From: DASUPK01 sp963797265
GTDB lineage: Bacteria; Actinomycetota; Thermoleophilia; Solirubrobacterales; 70-9
Assembly (NCBI GenBank): GCA_963797265.1
Contig: CAWCOY010000002.1
Coordinates: 496,001-560,000, forward strand
Length of the DNA stretch: 64,000 nucleotides
Direction of reading: 5' to 3'
Position 1 is the first letter of the stretch, and every line of letters starts with the position of its first letter. A model generated the notes under the pieces. It did no database searches. It saw nothing but the letters and a program-made list of their open reading frames with translations, and was not told where the DNA came from. Below are positions 49,547 to 57,910 of this stretch, piece after piece. Made by a program: the position numbers and the translations under genes.

Positions 49547-50377
49547 TCAGCCTCCCGGGATCAGGGTTGACTTGGCCGCCTGCGCCTTGCCGGTCTGGGC
49601 CTGGGCGGAGGCCTTCGCCACGGCCTGCTCGGACTGGGCGTCGGCGACCTCGCCGCTACCGCCGGACGGCGCGACCGACGAGGGCACCGAGGGAGCACTC
49701 GACGCCGTCGACGGAACAGGAACCGCGTCGAAGGCGACGACGATCTGGAAGTTGGCCGTCCTCGGACCGGCCTGGCAGTCTGCTGACGTGGTGCCGCCAG
49801 AGGTGGAGCCGTCGGCGGAATCGATGCTCGAGGACTCCAGCCCGACGCGAGTCACCCCGTCGATGTCCTCCAGCGCAGCCACGAAGCCGGCGACCGCGTC
49901 CTGACCCGGAGCGCAGCCTGCGATCTCGAGCGCCGGAGCCTCGATCTCGCTACGCAGGCTGCCACCGCCTCCACTTCCAGACCCTTGAGTAGCAACATCG
50001 GGACTCGCGCTCCCGGCGACGGAGGTGAGCGAGACATCACTTGGCAGCACCAGCGCCAGCTCGTTCAGGACGCGCGACCAGTCAAAGCGGCTCTGGGCCA
50101 GGCTGGTGATCGTCGCGAGGCGGGATTCCTGGACCGCGCGGAAGTTGGAAAAGGCGGCAAGCGTGCTGGCTCGCGCGGTTGCCTGGTTGAGCTCCTGCTC
50201 CAGACCCGCCTTCTGATTCTGGCGATCGTTGATCTGCTTGCTGGTCAGGGCGACCGCGACGATGCCGAGCAGCAGCAGAACGAGCCCTCCGGTCAGGACG
50301 TAGACCAGATGCCCGGTCCGGAGGGGCGCCTCGTCGCCGCGACGCTCGTCGGCGGGGATGAGGTTGACGGGGCGCAT
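49547..50377 (-). CDS. pilN: PilN-like alignment protein
   Basis: 276 residues. The short cytosolic N-terminus MRPVNLIPADERR is the PilN peptide that binds PilM. It is followed by a transmembrane helix (HLVYVLTGGLVLLLLGIVAVAL) and a coiled coil (KQINDRQNQKAGLEQELNQA), then a periplasm-side domain. Its ATG overlaps the pilM stop. The C-terminus is extended by an Ala/Ser/Gln-rich stretch. Confidence 0.88.
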   Translation of the reverse strand: MRPVNLIPADERRGDEAPLRTGHLVYVLTGGLVLLLLGIVAVALTSKQINDRQNQKAGLEQELNQATARASTLAAFSNFRAVQESRLATITSLAQSRFDWSRVLNELALVLPSDVSLTSVAGSASPDVATQGSGSGGGGSLRSEIEAPALEIAGCAPGQDAVAGFVAALEDIDGVTRVGLESSSIDSADGSTSGGTTSADCQAGPRTANFQIVVAFDAVPVPSTASSAPSVPSSVAPSGGSGEVADAQSEQAVAKASAQAQTGKAQAAKSTLIPGG

Positions 50378-51456
50378 CAGTCCTCGATCGCCAGCCCGTA
50401 GGAAACAGTCAAACGAGCGGCGTCCTCCGCGTCGAGACCCTTGAGAGCGATGGGCGTCATCACCTCGACACCGAGCCCGACGCCGACCTGAATGCGCTCG
50501 GGCAGTCCGGGGACGCTGCTGCCCGGACCACAGAGCACCACGCGCTCAATGGGCGAGGCGCCCTCCTGCGCGCTGTAGAAGTCGAGCGACAGCCGCAGCT
50601 CGTCGACCAGCTTCGTGGTTCCTTGCTCGAGCGCATCGCGGATCGCTGGTGCGTTCTCGTCACCGTCGTAGGAGTCAATGGGCTCCTCGAGGCCGACGTC
50701 GAGCACGGAATCGCGAGCATCCTCCAGCGACATCTCGGCGCGCTCCGCAACGCGCTGGGCGATGCTCTCCATGCCGAACGGCGCGACCCTGGTGAATAGG
50801 CACTGCCCGCCCCTGGCCACCGCGAGGTTGGTGATGTCCCCGAGGTAGCAGTACAGGGTGGTCGTCTGGACCTGCCCGGGCTCCTCGTCCGCCAGCGCGG
50901 GGGGAAGCAAGGTGCTGACGTCGAGGGCGCGGATCATGCCGAAGGCCGACAGGTCGATGCCAACCGGCCGCAAGCCGGCGTTGCGCAGAGCGCCAAGGAG
51001 CGAGACGACCATGTCACGCCGGGCCGCGACGGCAATCACTTCCATCTGACGATCGCCTTCCGGGCCCTTGCCCTTGGAAATGACACGGTGATCGAGCACC
51101 GCCTGGTCGAGGGGCATCGGAATCTGGTCCTGCGCGCGGAAGCGGACGGCGGTGTCGATCTCCTTCTCGTCCTCGATCAGCGGCAGCTGCAGGGTGCGTA
51201 CGACCACCCGCTGGTTCGCAATCCCGAGCCGGACGGCCTTGCCGAGCTTGTGCTCAGCGAAGAGGGAGCGCAGCACGGCCGAGAGGCCCTCAGCGTCGAG
51301 GACCTCTCCTTCGTTGACGATCCCCGCGCTCAGCGGCGCGATCGCCGTGCGGGTCACGGCTCGCGAGCCGTTCGCCTTGACCTCGGTAGCGGCGATGCTG
51401 CCGCTCTCGATGTCGAGGCCCACGATGGATTGTGGCTTCTTGCTGGTGGTGAACAT
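50377..51456 (-). CDS. pilM: PilM, actin-like pilus assembly ATPase
   Basis: 359 residues of the FtsA/actin fold: phosphate-1 loop VGLDIESGSIAATEV, SVVLGLGVEEP-like LDVGLEEP, and adenosine loop VVLCGPGSSVPGLPER. It forms the cytosolic ring that connects the PilB/PilT motors to PilN/PilO. First gene of pilM-pilN-pilO-orphan, which overlap or nearly touch. A conserved 19-bp element shared with the pilX promoter region lies 65 bp upstream of its ATG. Confidence 0.9.
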   Translation of the reverse strand: MFTTSKKPQSIVGLDIESGSIAATEVKANGSRAVTRTAIAPLSAGIVNEGEVLDAEGLSAVLRSLFAEHKLGKAVRLGIANQRVVVRTLQLPLIEDEKEIDTAVRFRAQDQIPMPLDQAVLDHRVISKGKGPEGDRQMEVIAVAARRDMVVSLLGALRNAGLRPVGIDLSAFGMIRALDVSTLLPPALADEEPGQVQTTTLYCYLGDITNLAVARGGQCLFTRVAPFGMESIAQRVAERAEMSLEDARDSVLDVGLEEPIDSYDGDENAPAIRDALEQGTTKLVDELRLSLDFYSAQEGASPIERVVLCGPGSSVPGLPERIQVGVGLGVEVMTPIALKGLDAEDAARLTVSYGLAIED

Positions 51457-51521
51457 GGCTTGGTCTGCGGTAGCCGCTAGGGGCTGTTCAACTCTCCATC
51501 GGCTACGCGACCGCGCATCGC

Positions 51522-51540
51522 CATACCGAAGAGTGATGAA
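51522..51540 (-). promoter_or_regulatory. Shared 19-bp pilus-promoter element, copy at pilM
   Basis: Minus strand TTCATCACTCTTCGGTATG, 18 of 19 identical and same orientation as the copy before pilX (55817-55835). It ends 65 bp before the pilM start. TTGAAC just upstream and TATGGC at its 3' end could form a 16-bp-spaced promoter, but that pair is not conserved at pilX. Confidence 0.6.
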
Positions 51541-51566
51541 CGTTCAAGGACGAGGAAAAAGCAGCC

Positions 51567-52325
51567 TCAGCGCACGAACGCGTTCAGATACGCGTCGATC
51601 ATCTGGCTACCGGCGAGCAGGGCGACGACCCCGCCGACTGCGAGAAAGGGGCCGAACGGGACGGCCTGTTTGCGAGCCCCCGAGTCCTGCCGGGCCATCA
51701 GACCCAAGCCCACAGCCGCACCCAGCACGATTCCTATAAGCAGTGCCGGCGCCACCGAGGCGCCGAGGAAAAGACCCATCACCGCAGCGAGCTTGACGTC
51801 GCCCATGCCCATCCCACGCGGGTAGACCAGCGCGAACAACAGCAGGAAGCCGCCCGCGCCAGCGGCCGCGGCCGCGCGCTCGGGCAGGCTTCCCGGATCC
51901 GTCGCTAGGACGATTGCGAGCCCGATCAACGAACCCACGATCAGGATCGCATTGGGAATAACCCGACGTTCCAGGTCGGTGAGGGTGATCGCCGCGAGCA
52001 ATGCGACGAAGACCAGTCCGAGCGCGAGCTCCGCGCCGTCGTCTCGCAGAACGACGGCCGTCGCTGCGAAGGCGACGCCAACCGTCAGCTCGATCAGCGG
52101 ATAGCGAGCCGGGATCCGAGCGTGACAGCTTCGGCAGTGGCCCCCGAGGACGAGCCAGGAGATCACCGGGACGTTGTCGTAGGCGGCGATCTGCGTACCG
52201 CAGGACGGGCACTCCGACCGAGGACCGACGATCGAGAGCCCGCGGGGAACGCGATGTGCCACGACTCCGACGAAGCTGCCGGTGATCATCCCTCCGATGA
52301 GCGCGATCGATGCAAGCGGGAACAT
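51567..52325 (-). CDS. pilD: Prepilin peptidase / N-methyltransferase
   Basis: 252 residues, polytopic aspartyl protease that cleaves type IV prepilins and methylates the new N-terminus. The cytosolic loop has the two CxxC pairs (ECPSCGTQ and HCRSCHAR). Catalytic Asp are in LTDLERRVIPN and GMGMGDVKLAA. About seven membrane helices. It would process PilA and the three minor pilins encoded just upstream. A short CGGCCG inverted repeat (52338-52356) lies between pilV and this gene. Confidence 0.95.
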   Translation of the reverse strand: MFPLASIALIGGMITGSFVGVVAHRVPRGLSIVGPRSECPSCGTQIAAYDNVPVISWLVLGGHCRSCHARIPARYPLIELTVGVAFAATAVVLRDDGAELALGLVFVALLAAITLTDLERRVIPNAILIVGSLIGLAIVLATDPGSLPERAAAAAGAGGFLLLFALVYPRGMGMGDVKLAAVMGLFLGASVAPALLIGIVLGAAVGLGLMARQDSGARKQAVPFGPFLAVGGVVALLAGSQMIDAYLNAFVR

Positions 52326-52358
52326 CAGCTTTGATGTCGGCCGTATCTCTCGGCCGCT

Positions 52359-53759
52359 TTAGCCGCCCGCTGGGCAGGTGGGCCAGCCGGCGGTTCCGCA
52401 GGGCAACGCGGAGGCTGACTTGACCTCGACCCGGCTGTCGTAGCTGGGCTCGTCGTAGAAGAACTGCAGCCCGCCCCCGTCGGTCCCCTGTCTCTCCACC
52501 TGAATCGCCAGTCCCATTTGACTGCCCGGCGTTAGCAGCGCCAGGTCAAAGTGGAGTGGAATTGCCAGCTCCTCCCATTTCGGCTTCGGCCACGGGTCCT
52601 TCGAGTACTGGAAGTACGTCAGACCGGACACATCGAGGTTTGCTGCCGGGGTATCGATGGGCACCCCTAGGGCGTTGACCGTGCGCTGGAAGAGCCAGAT
52701 GCAGATTCGCCCGGAATAGGACGAGTTGCCGACGGCCCGGGTCCACAGGTTGAGCGTCCCCTCGCCGTTGAGCTGCACGTTGAACCCGCTCGGGATCGGC
52801 GGCGAGAGCCACTTATGGATCTCCTGGTAGCGCGTGGGATTGGTGAGGTCTGACGCAGCGGCGATATCCAGGGCGGGACAGCCGTTTGACGCCGGCCGCA
52901 GCAGCCGAAGGCCCTTGTCCTGCGAGGGGTTCGAGGAGAGGACGTCCGTTGCGAAGTTGAAGAGCGGATCCTCCGCGCTGATCTGGGGTGGATGCGTGAC
53001 CATCAAATCCGGCGCGCCGGGCTGACATCCGCTGACGGAGCAGTTGTTCGCGTTCTTCAGCCCGGCCGAGCAGACGCCCCGCGTGTTGTGAGTCAGGTGG
53101 TCGCCGGTGAGCGGCTGGCGGTCTCCGTTGTTGCACGGGGTATCGGTCAGCCAAAAAGTCCAGGGCTGCGGATCGCTCGGCGGCGGCGGGATCGGGTTCT
53201 CCCGGTCGGGCGCTCTCGGGTCGGCTATCACCGACTGGAGCTCCTGGTAGTGGCGGAGGCCGCCCGAGGCGGTCGCGTCGAGTTGGATCGCGACGACCAC
53301 CCGCTTCTTGCAGTCATCGCAGGCGGAGTCAGGTTCCCAGGTGACGAAACGATGGACGGTGCCATGCACGTCACCGCTGCTGAACTGACTGACCGGCGAA
53401 AGGCCGCCTGCGTCGATGACCAGCGGCTGGAACGAGCTTCCGTTCGGCGCGACGTTGTAGGTGGTCCCCGACACCCGGTAGTCGGGGCTGTTCACATCGG
53501 TGGAGTGCGCGGGCGCTGAGGTGAGCGCGATCCGGTCGTAGCTGGCGTTGTCGGCCAGTTGCTTGACCTTCTCCATCTCCGACTGCAGACGGTCGGAGAC
53601 GACCTGGCTCTGCTCGGCCCGGTAGTTGGTCCGCGCACCGCTGGCAACGAGGTTGAGCACCGCCAGGGAGCTCGCCGCGAGGATGAGGGCGGCGATCATC
53701 ACCTCGGCGATGCTCATGCCGCTCTCCGAGCGGAGCCGCTTGTTGACGCGCCCGATCAT
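52359..53759 (-). CDS. Very large minor pilin (PilV-like), candidate tip adhesin
   Basis: 466 residues, far above the usual 150-200 for a minor pilin. The type III leader ends in SESG, cleavage before MSIAEVMIAALILAASSLAVLNL with Glu at +5. The remainder is an exported region with several Cys (ACDDCKK, NCSVSGC) and a C-terminal beta-rich part (GTLNLWTRAVGNSSYSGRIC, GLQFFYDEPSYDSRVEVKS) that looks like a carbohydrate-binding beta-sandwich. Its ATG overlaps the pilW-like stop. Probably at the pilus tip. Confidence 0.82.
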   Translation of the reverse strand: MIGRVNKRLRSESGMSIAEVMIAALILAASSLAVLNLVASGARTNYRAEQSQVVSDRLQSEMEKVKQLADNASYDRIALTSAPAHSTDVNSPDYRVSGTTYNVAPNGSSFQPLVIDAGGLSPVSQFSSGDVHGTVHRFVTWEPDSACDDCKKRVVVAIQLDATASGGLRHYQELQSVIADPRAPDRENPIPPPPSDPQPWTFWLTDTPCNNGDRQPLTGDHLTHNTRGVCSAGLKNANNCSVSGCQPGAPDLMVTHPPQISAEDPLFNFATDVLSSNPSQDKGLRLLRPASNGCPALDIAAASDLTNPTRYQEIHKWLSPPIPSGFNVQLNGEGTLNLWTRAVGNSSYSGRICIWLFQRTVNALGVPIDTPAANLDVSGLTYFQYSKDPWPKPKWEELAIPLHFDLALLTPGSQMGLAIQVERQGTDGGGLQFFYDEPSYDSRVEVKSASALPCGTAGWPTCPAGG

Positions 53760-54361
53760 GAGTGGAAGACGAGGGCGACGCAGACGCGGCCCGGCGAATC
53801 CCCGGAGTTACGCAGGGTGGCGCCGTCGGAGATGCTCACCGCCTCGTTGGTGGCCGTAGGTATCGGGCAGTCCGCTGTGGGGTCGGTCTGGTACGAGAAG
53901 ACATCAGAGCTCGCCAGGCCCGAGATCTGACTGGAAGGCGAGCCCTGGGTCCCCGTCGCCGGATCCGACTCGACGCGGGTGCAGGCGCCGGCGGTGCACG
54001 TGTAGGTGACGCGGCAGACCATGGCGTGATCCGCATAGCCGCCACCGCAACTGGAGCTGTGAACGAAGGTCCGGAAGGAGAGCGACTGACCGCTCCAGCT
54101 GTCGCCCGCGCTCGTGTCGAGCGCCTGTCCCTGTCGGAGCTCCCGCACCAGTCGCTCGGTCATCGTGCGGCCGTCGCGGATCGCCTCGCTCCGGGCGCTC
54201 TGCCCCGGCTGGCTGCGAACGGCGGCCGTGAACACCATCGTCCCGGTGCCGACGACCAGCAAGCCGATGACGGTTGCCATCAGCAGCTCAGTCAGCGTGA
54301 AGCCGGCCTCCTCGGCAAGCCGCCTCCGCGCCATCCGCGCGAGCTCGCGCACTGTCAGCAC
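53756..54361 (-). CDS. Minor pilin (PilW-like)
   Basis: About 201 residues from GTG 54361, which overlaps the stop of the pilX-like gene (GTG 54352 is also possible). The prepilin leader ends RRLAEEAG, cleavage before FTLTELLMATVIGLLVVGTG, with Glu at +5. The exported part is typical of PilW proteins: a helical spine, then a beta domain with paired Cys (SSCGGGYADHAMVCRVTYTCTAGAC region). Overlaps pilV (ATGA). Confidence 0.85.
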   Translation of the reverse strand: MLTVRELARMARRRLAEEAGFTLTELLMATVIGLLVVGTGTMVFTAAVRSQPGQSARSEAIRDGRTMTERLVRELRQGQALDTSAGDSWSGQSLSFRTFVHSSSCGGGYADHAMVCRVTYTCTAGACTRVESDPATGTQGSPSSQISGLASSDVFSYQTDPTADCPIPTATNEAVSISDGATLRNSGDSPGRVCVALVFHS

Positions 54362-55755
54362 CCCGCGTCGAAGTTGGGCGCGGTCGCCGGCGCCGCGCGG
54401 CACTCGACGAACTCGTCGGGCTGGTAATAGGGGACCTGAGGCTGCAGATTGAGGTCGTAATCACCCTTAACCCTCAGCTCCGCATTGCTGTCGAGGTGGA
54501 TCGACTTCGCAGCCAGCGCGCCGCAATAGGTGGAGTTGCTGTTCATATTGAGGTCGCTGAGCGGCGCGTAGATGATCACGTTCTGCTCGCAAGCGGCGTC
54601 GATGTCGGTGTTGCTGGAGAAGTACAGGAGGGTCTGTCTGGTCGTCGATCCCACGAACAGGAGCTCGACAGGAGTGCCGTCGTTGGAGCTGATCCTGCTG
54701 TTTGAGTTCATGTCGAGCTGCGCCGTCCCGGACGGATAGCCGCAGTTCTCAGGGGAGTCGAAGTAGATGACGACCTTGTGGTCGGCGCCCCCGGAGACGA
54801 GCAGACCGGAGTTGCTGTTCGTGGTGAGCTTGCAGAAGCTGTACTTGGATCCGGTCAACGTCACGTAGCTGTTCGTCCCGACGTCGAGGTGACGCGCGCC
54901 ACAGGAGCCCGTAGTGCCGTTGGCGTTGCGTCCGTTCCAGCAAGCCGTCGCCTGGTTACCGCTGACCGGGTCCTGGCTGAAGAAGCGACCGTCGTCGTTG
55001 ATGGTCGGAACGTCGCCCGGATTGATCGGGGGGAGGCTGACCTCTTGGTGGCCGAAGTCGGTGATCGCGTCCTGGCAGTCCGGGTCGGAGGTGTAGTCCG
55101 TATTCGGGCCCCGGTTCATGTTGTGACCGATCCCGACGCTGGCGTTCCCGCACTGCTTGGCGTTGGCGTTCAGGCTGATGTCGCCGCCTGCCGCGGTCCC
55201 GGCGTGGATACTCGCGTTCGAGTCGAGGGTGATGTCGTCCCCGGCTTTCACCTGGTACTCGCCGAAGACGTTGGTGCTGAACGACTTCGCCGAAGTCATC
55301 ACTCGGCGCGTCGCGTCTCCCATCGCGCCGGTGCCGACGACCTTCAGCTCGAAGTTGCCCTGGTCGTCCTCCGGCAGCGTCGTGCCGGTGCCGACATAGA
55401 CCTGGTAGCCGTAGCTCCCGCCACTCGCGTCTTGGACGGGCCCGACCTGGCACCAGCCGTTGACGGGGGAAACGCCGAGGGGACTGCAGAGGTTGCCGAC
55501 CGCCGGGTCCAGGTGGTTGTAGCGCAGGAAGACCTCGTTCATCCCCGCCTCGGCGAGCTGCACGGCTGCCTTGGAGTCCTGGTCGCGAACTGTCCCCCGT
55601 TGGGTATTCGACGCGGTGACCACACCGACGCTCACGACGGCGAAGGCGGCGAGCATCATCAGCAAGACCGTGGGGATGGCGAAGCCGCGCTCACCACTTA
55701 GCCTGGCGGCGGATCGTCGGATGTAGCGGACTCGTCTCGGGTTCTTGGCGTTCAT
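54355..55755 (-). CDS. PilX-like pilus assembly protein with repetitive beta-helical body
   Basis: 466 residues from ATG 55755 (preceded by GAGGCGAGAG). The N-terminus ERGFAIPTVLLMMLAAFAVVSVGVV and KAAVQLAEAGMNEVFLRYN matches PilX-type minor pilins, but there is no Glu at +5. The rest holds short repeats such as ITLDSNASIH, ISLNANAKQ, QLDMNSNSRIS, LNMNSNSTYC and IHLDSNAELR, spaced as in a right-handed beta-helix. This body is far larger than normal PilX and suggests a surface-exposed adhesive domain. First gene of pilX-pilW-pilV(-pilD). Confidence 0.82.
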   Translation of the reverse strand: MNAKNPRRVRYIRRSAARLSGERGFAIPTVLLMMLAAFAVVSVGVVTASNTQRGTVRDQDSKAAVQLAEAGMNEVFLRYNHLDPAVGNLCSPLGVSPVNGWCQVGPVQDASGGSYGYQVYVGTGTTLPEDDQGNFELKVVGTGAMGDATRRVMTSAKSFSTNVFGEYQVKAGDDITLDSNASIHAGTAAGGDISLNANAKQCGNASVGIGHNMNRGPNTDYTSDPDCQDAITDFGHQEVSLPPINPGDVPTINDDGRFFSQDPVSGNQATACWNGRNANGTTGSCGARHLDVGTNSYVTLTGSKYSFCKLTTNSNSGLLVSGGADHKVVIYFDSPENCGYPSGTAQLDMNSNSRISSNDGTPVELLFVGSTTRQTLLYFSSNTDIDAACEQNVIIYAPLSDLNMNSNSTYCGALAAKSIHLDSNAELRVKGDYDLNLQPQVPYYQPDEFVECRAAPATAPNFDAGC

Positions 55756-55816
55756 CTCTCGCCTCGCTGCGGGAGCGGTCCCACGTGCTTCCCATCGGCG
55801 GTCCGGAGCGTGTCGA

Positions 55817-55835
55817 CATACCGAGGAGTGATGAA
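55817..55835 (-). promoter_or_regulatory. Shared 19-bp pilus-promoter element, copy at pilX
   Basis: Minus strand TTCATCACTCCTCGGTATG, 61 bp before the pilX-like start, same orientation and nearly the same distance as at pilM. Flanking DNA is not conserved between the two places. Confidence 0.6.
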
Positions 55836-55864
55836 ACGGCCGGTTACTCGACCAAACGGCCAAC

Positions 55865-55898
55865 GGAAAGAAAAGGGCGGGCCCGAAGGCCCGCCCTT
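55865..55898 (-). terminator. Rho-independent terminator of pilA
   Basis: On the minus strand: AAGGGCGGGCC, loop TTCG, GGCCCGCCCTT, then TTCTTTCC. An 11-bp perfect stem with a UUCG tetraloop and U-rich tail, 24 bp after the pilA stop. It isolates pilA from pilX. Confidence 0.92.
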
Positions 55899-55922
55899 GC
55901 GAATCATGCCTGACGGCTCAGA

Positions 55923-56402
55923 TCAGCCCTCAGCCCAAACCTGGCTGCTGGGACACCCGGCGTTGCCGCCCGGTGCCGGGCCGCACGTGAAGGTCAGCGC
56001 ACTGCTGCCCTCGGTACGCGTAATGGTGAACGTGTTACTGGTCTTCGGCGACGTGACCGTGAGCGTCCAACCCTTGTCGCTCGCGCCGGTCGCATTCGCC
56101 GCGGTCAGGTACGGCCGCGTCGTGCTGACAGCGTCACTGAGCGACGGCTCGATGTCGACCAAATCGCCTGTGGTGACGCCGGTGTAGACGCCTCCGTTGT
56201 CCGTGGCGTAGGTCTCCATCGCCGTTTCAGCGGTACGCGCCTGCTCCTTCGCGTTGGCGTCGTACGCCTTCTCCCGCTGGTTGAAGAACGCCGGGATGGC
56301 GATCGCGGCCAGTAGGCCGATGATGAGCATGACAACCAGCAGCTCGACGAGCGTAAAGCCCGACTCCTCGCTGGCCATCCTGTGACGGAGCTTCAACAGC
56401 AT
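55923..56402 (-). CDS. pilA: Major type IV pilin
   Basis: 159 residues. Short leader MLLKLRHRMASEESG, cleaved before FTLVELLVVMLIIGLLAAIAIP with Glu at +5, then a helical spine (REKAYDANAKEQARTAETAMETYATDNGG) and a beta domain whose C-terminal Cys pair (FTCGPAPGGNAGCPSS) forms the disulfide loop. Ribosome-binding site AAGGAGG. It has its own leader with a cyclic-di-GMP riboswitch and its own terminator, so its level is set independently of the machinery. Confidence 0.95.
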   Translation of the reverse strand: MLLKLRHRMASEESGFTLVELLVVMLIIGLLAAIAIPAFFNQREKAYDANAKEQARTAETAMETYATDNGGVYTGVTTGDLVDIEPSLSDAVSTTRPYLTAANATGASDKGWTLTVTSPKTSNTFTITRTEGSSALTFTCGPAPGGNAGCPSSQVWAEG

Positions 56403-56404
56403 TT

Positions 56405-56419
56405 GAACCTCCTTGGTTC
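56405..56419 (-). promoter_or_regulatory. Ribosome-binding-site hairpin of pilA
   Basis: GAACC-AAGGA-GGTTC on the minus strand: a 5-bp stem whose loop and right arm contain AAGGAGG, 5 nt before the ATG. It could gate ribosome access as the output of the upstream riboswitch. Confidence 0.5.
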
Positions 56420-56461
56420 AGTTGCCGCCAGAGCCCCGTGCCGCTCGGAAGTCTCTGACCC

Positions 56462-56549
56462 CGGTGGCAGCCCGGCTTGCTCTGAGATCTCTCTCAGAGC
56501 CCCGCTGGCTTTGCGTCCCCAGCTCGCGCTGGGTTTGCCTTTAACACCG
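56462..56549 (-). ncRNA. Cyclic di-GMP-I riboswitch (GEMM-I) in the pilA leader
   Basis: On the minus strand: outer P1 helix CGGTG (56549-56545) with CACCG (56466-56462); core AAAGGCAAACC; P2 CCCAGC-GCGA-GCTGGG with a GNRA tetraloop; the invariant GGGACGCAAAGCC at 56519-56507; P3 GCTCTGAGA-GAGA-TCTCAGAGC; and the closing AGCCGGGCTGCC. All conserved class I elements are in order. Downstream, CACGGGGCTCTG repeats the P3 5' strand (GCGGGGCTCTG), offering an alternative partner for the P3 3' strand. It ends 59 nt before the pilA ATG. Confidence 0.9.
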
Positions 56550-56676
56550 AAGCCCTGGCTTTTGCTTTACATCGCCTTAATCGACCCCCGGCCAGCAGCC
56601 TTTAGCAAGTCCCTGAAAAGTGCTTAGCCCTGTGCGCTCGTACTTGCGTCCAAGGCAAGGCCCGGCCTGGTCGCGG

Positions 56677-57909
56677 CTACCGGATCTTGTCGTAGAGGGA
56701 GAAGATCGGCAGGTACATCGCGATCACGATCACGCCGACCATGCCGCCGACAAAGACGATCATCAGCGGCTCGAGCAGAGACGTGAGCGCCTTGATCTTG
56801 GCGTCGACCTCGGCCTCGTAGAAGTCCGCGATCTTGGTGAGCATCTGCTCAAGCTGTCCGGTCTCCTCTCCCACCGACAGCATGTGGCCGACCATGGGCG
56901 GGTAGAGATCGTTCTTCTCGATCGGGTGGGCGATGGTGCCCCCACCACGGACTGACTCGTAAACGTCGTCCATGGATTGCTCGATCAGCGAGTTGCCGGC
57001 GGTCTGGCCGGTGATCTTGATCGACTGCAGGAGGGGAACGCCGGAGGCGACGGTCCCGGCGAAGGTCCGCGACCAGCGAGCCAGCGCCGCCTTCTGGATC
57101 ACGTCCCCGATATGGGCCGGGATCTTCAGCTTCAGGCGATCCCATTGCGGACGCCCCCACTCAGTCTTCTTCCACTGGAGGAACCCGAAGATCCCGCCCA
57201 CCAGGAGTGGAATCCAGACGAACCAATAGCCGGTGACGAAGTCCGAGAACCCCATCGTGATTCGGGTCAGGAGTGGAAGCTGCGCTGATTCTCCGCTGTC
57301 GGCGGCGACCTCCTTGAAGATCCCGGCGAACACCGGAACGATGAAGGCGACCACGACCAGCAGGACGACGACCGCGAGCGTGAAGACGAACGCGGGATAC
57401 ATCATCGCCGAGCGGATCTGACGCCGCAGTGCATCCAGCTTCTCGAGCTGGAAGGCAACGCGTTCGAGAGCCTCGTCTAGGCGGCCGGAGCTCTCGCCCG
57501 ACCGAACCATGGCCCGGAACATGGGGTCGAAGATCTGGGGGCGGCGCTCCATCGCGTCGGCCAGAGAGCTGCCGGCCTCGACGTCCTGGCGGATATCGGT
57601 GATCGCACCCCGTAGCCGCTCGTCCTCGGTCTGGTCCTCGAGTGTGTGCAGCGAGCGAAGCATCGGCATCCCCGAGTCGATCAGGGTGGCGAACTGGCGC
57701 GAGAAGATCGCCATGTCGCGGGCCTTGATGCTGCGGAAGCGATCGAAGATCTGCTCGAACCGGAAGGCCTCGTTCTTCTCCGAGACATCGAGGACGATCA
57801 GGCCGCGGTCGCGGAGCTGCTCGGTGACCTGACTCTTGCTCTCCGCATCCACCTCCCCCCGCGAGGGAATGCCCGCGAGATCGACCGCCCTGAATGCGTA
57901 GGTGCTCAC
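56677..57909 (-). CDS. pilC: PilC, inner-membrane platform protein
   Basis: 410 residues from GTG 57909, preceded by GGAGG and 1 bp after the pilT stop. Two T2SSF domains (about 70-190 and 275-395) with repeated FSRQFATLIDSGMPMLRSL and WSRTFAGTVASGVPLLQSI blocks, and three membrane helices. It couples the PilB/PilT motors to pilin insertion and removal. The 274 bp after it hold the promoter, riboswitch and leader of pilA. Confidence 0.95.
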   Translation of the reverse strand: MSTYAFRAVDLAGIPSRGEVDAESKSQVTEQLRDRGLIVLDVSEKNEAFRFEQIFDRFRSIKARDMAIFSRQFATLIDSGMPMLRSLHTLEDQTEDERLRGAITDIRQDVEAGSSLADAMERRPQIFDPMFRAMVRSGESSGRLDEALERVAFQLEKLDALRRQIRSAMMYPAFVFTLAVVVLLVVVAFIVPVFAGIFKEVAADSGESAQLPLLTRITMGFSDFVTGYWFVWIPLLVGGIFGFLQWKKTEWGRPQWDRLKLKIPAHIGDVIQKAALARWSRTFAGTVASGVPLLQSIKITGQTAGNSLIEQSMDDVYESVRGGGTIAHPIEKNDLYPPMVGHMLSVGEETGQLEQMLTKIADFYEAEVDAKIKALTSLLEPLMIVFVGGMVGVIVIAMYLPIFSLYDKIR

Positions 57910-57910
57910 C

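Noticed and set aside
56550..56680. Second GEMM aptamer in tandem upstream of the pilA riboswitch
   Set aside because: CAGGGCTAAGC and GGGACTTGC resemble parts of the motif but the GGGACGCAAAGCC core and stems are missing.
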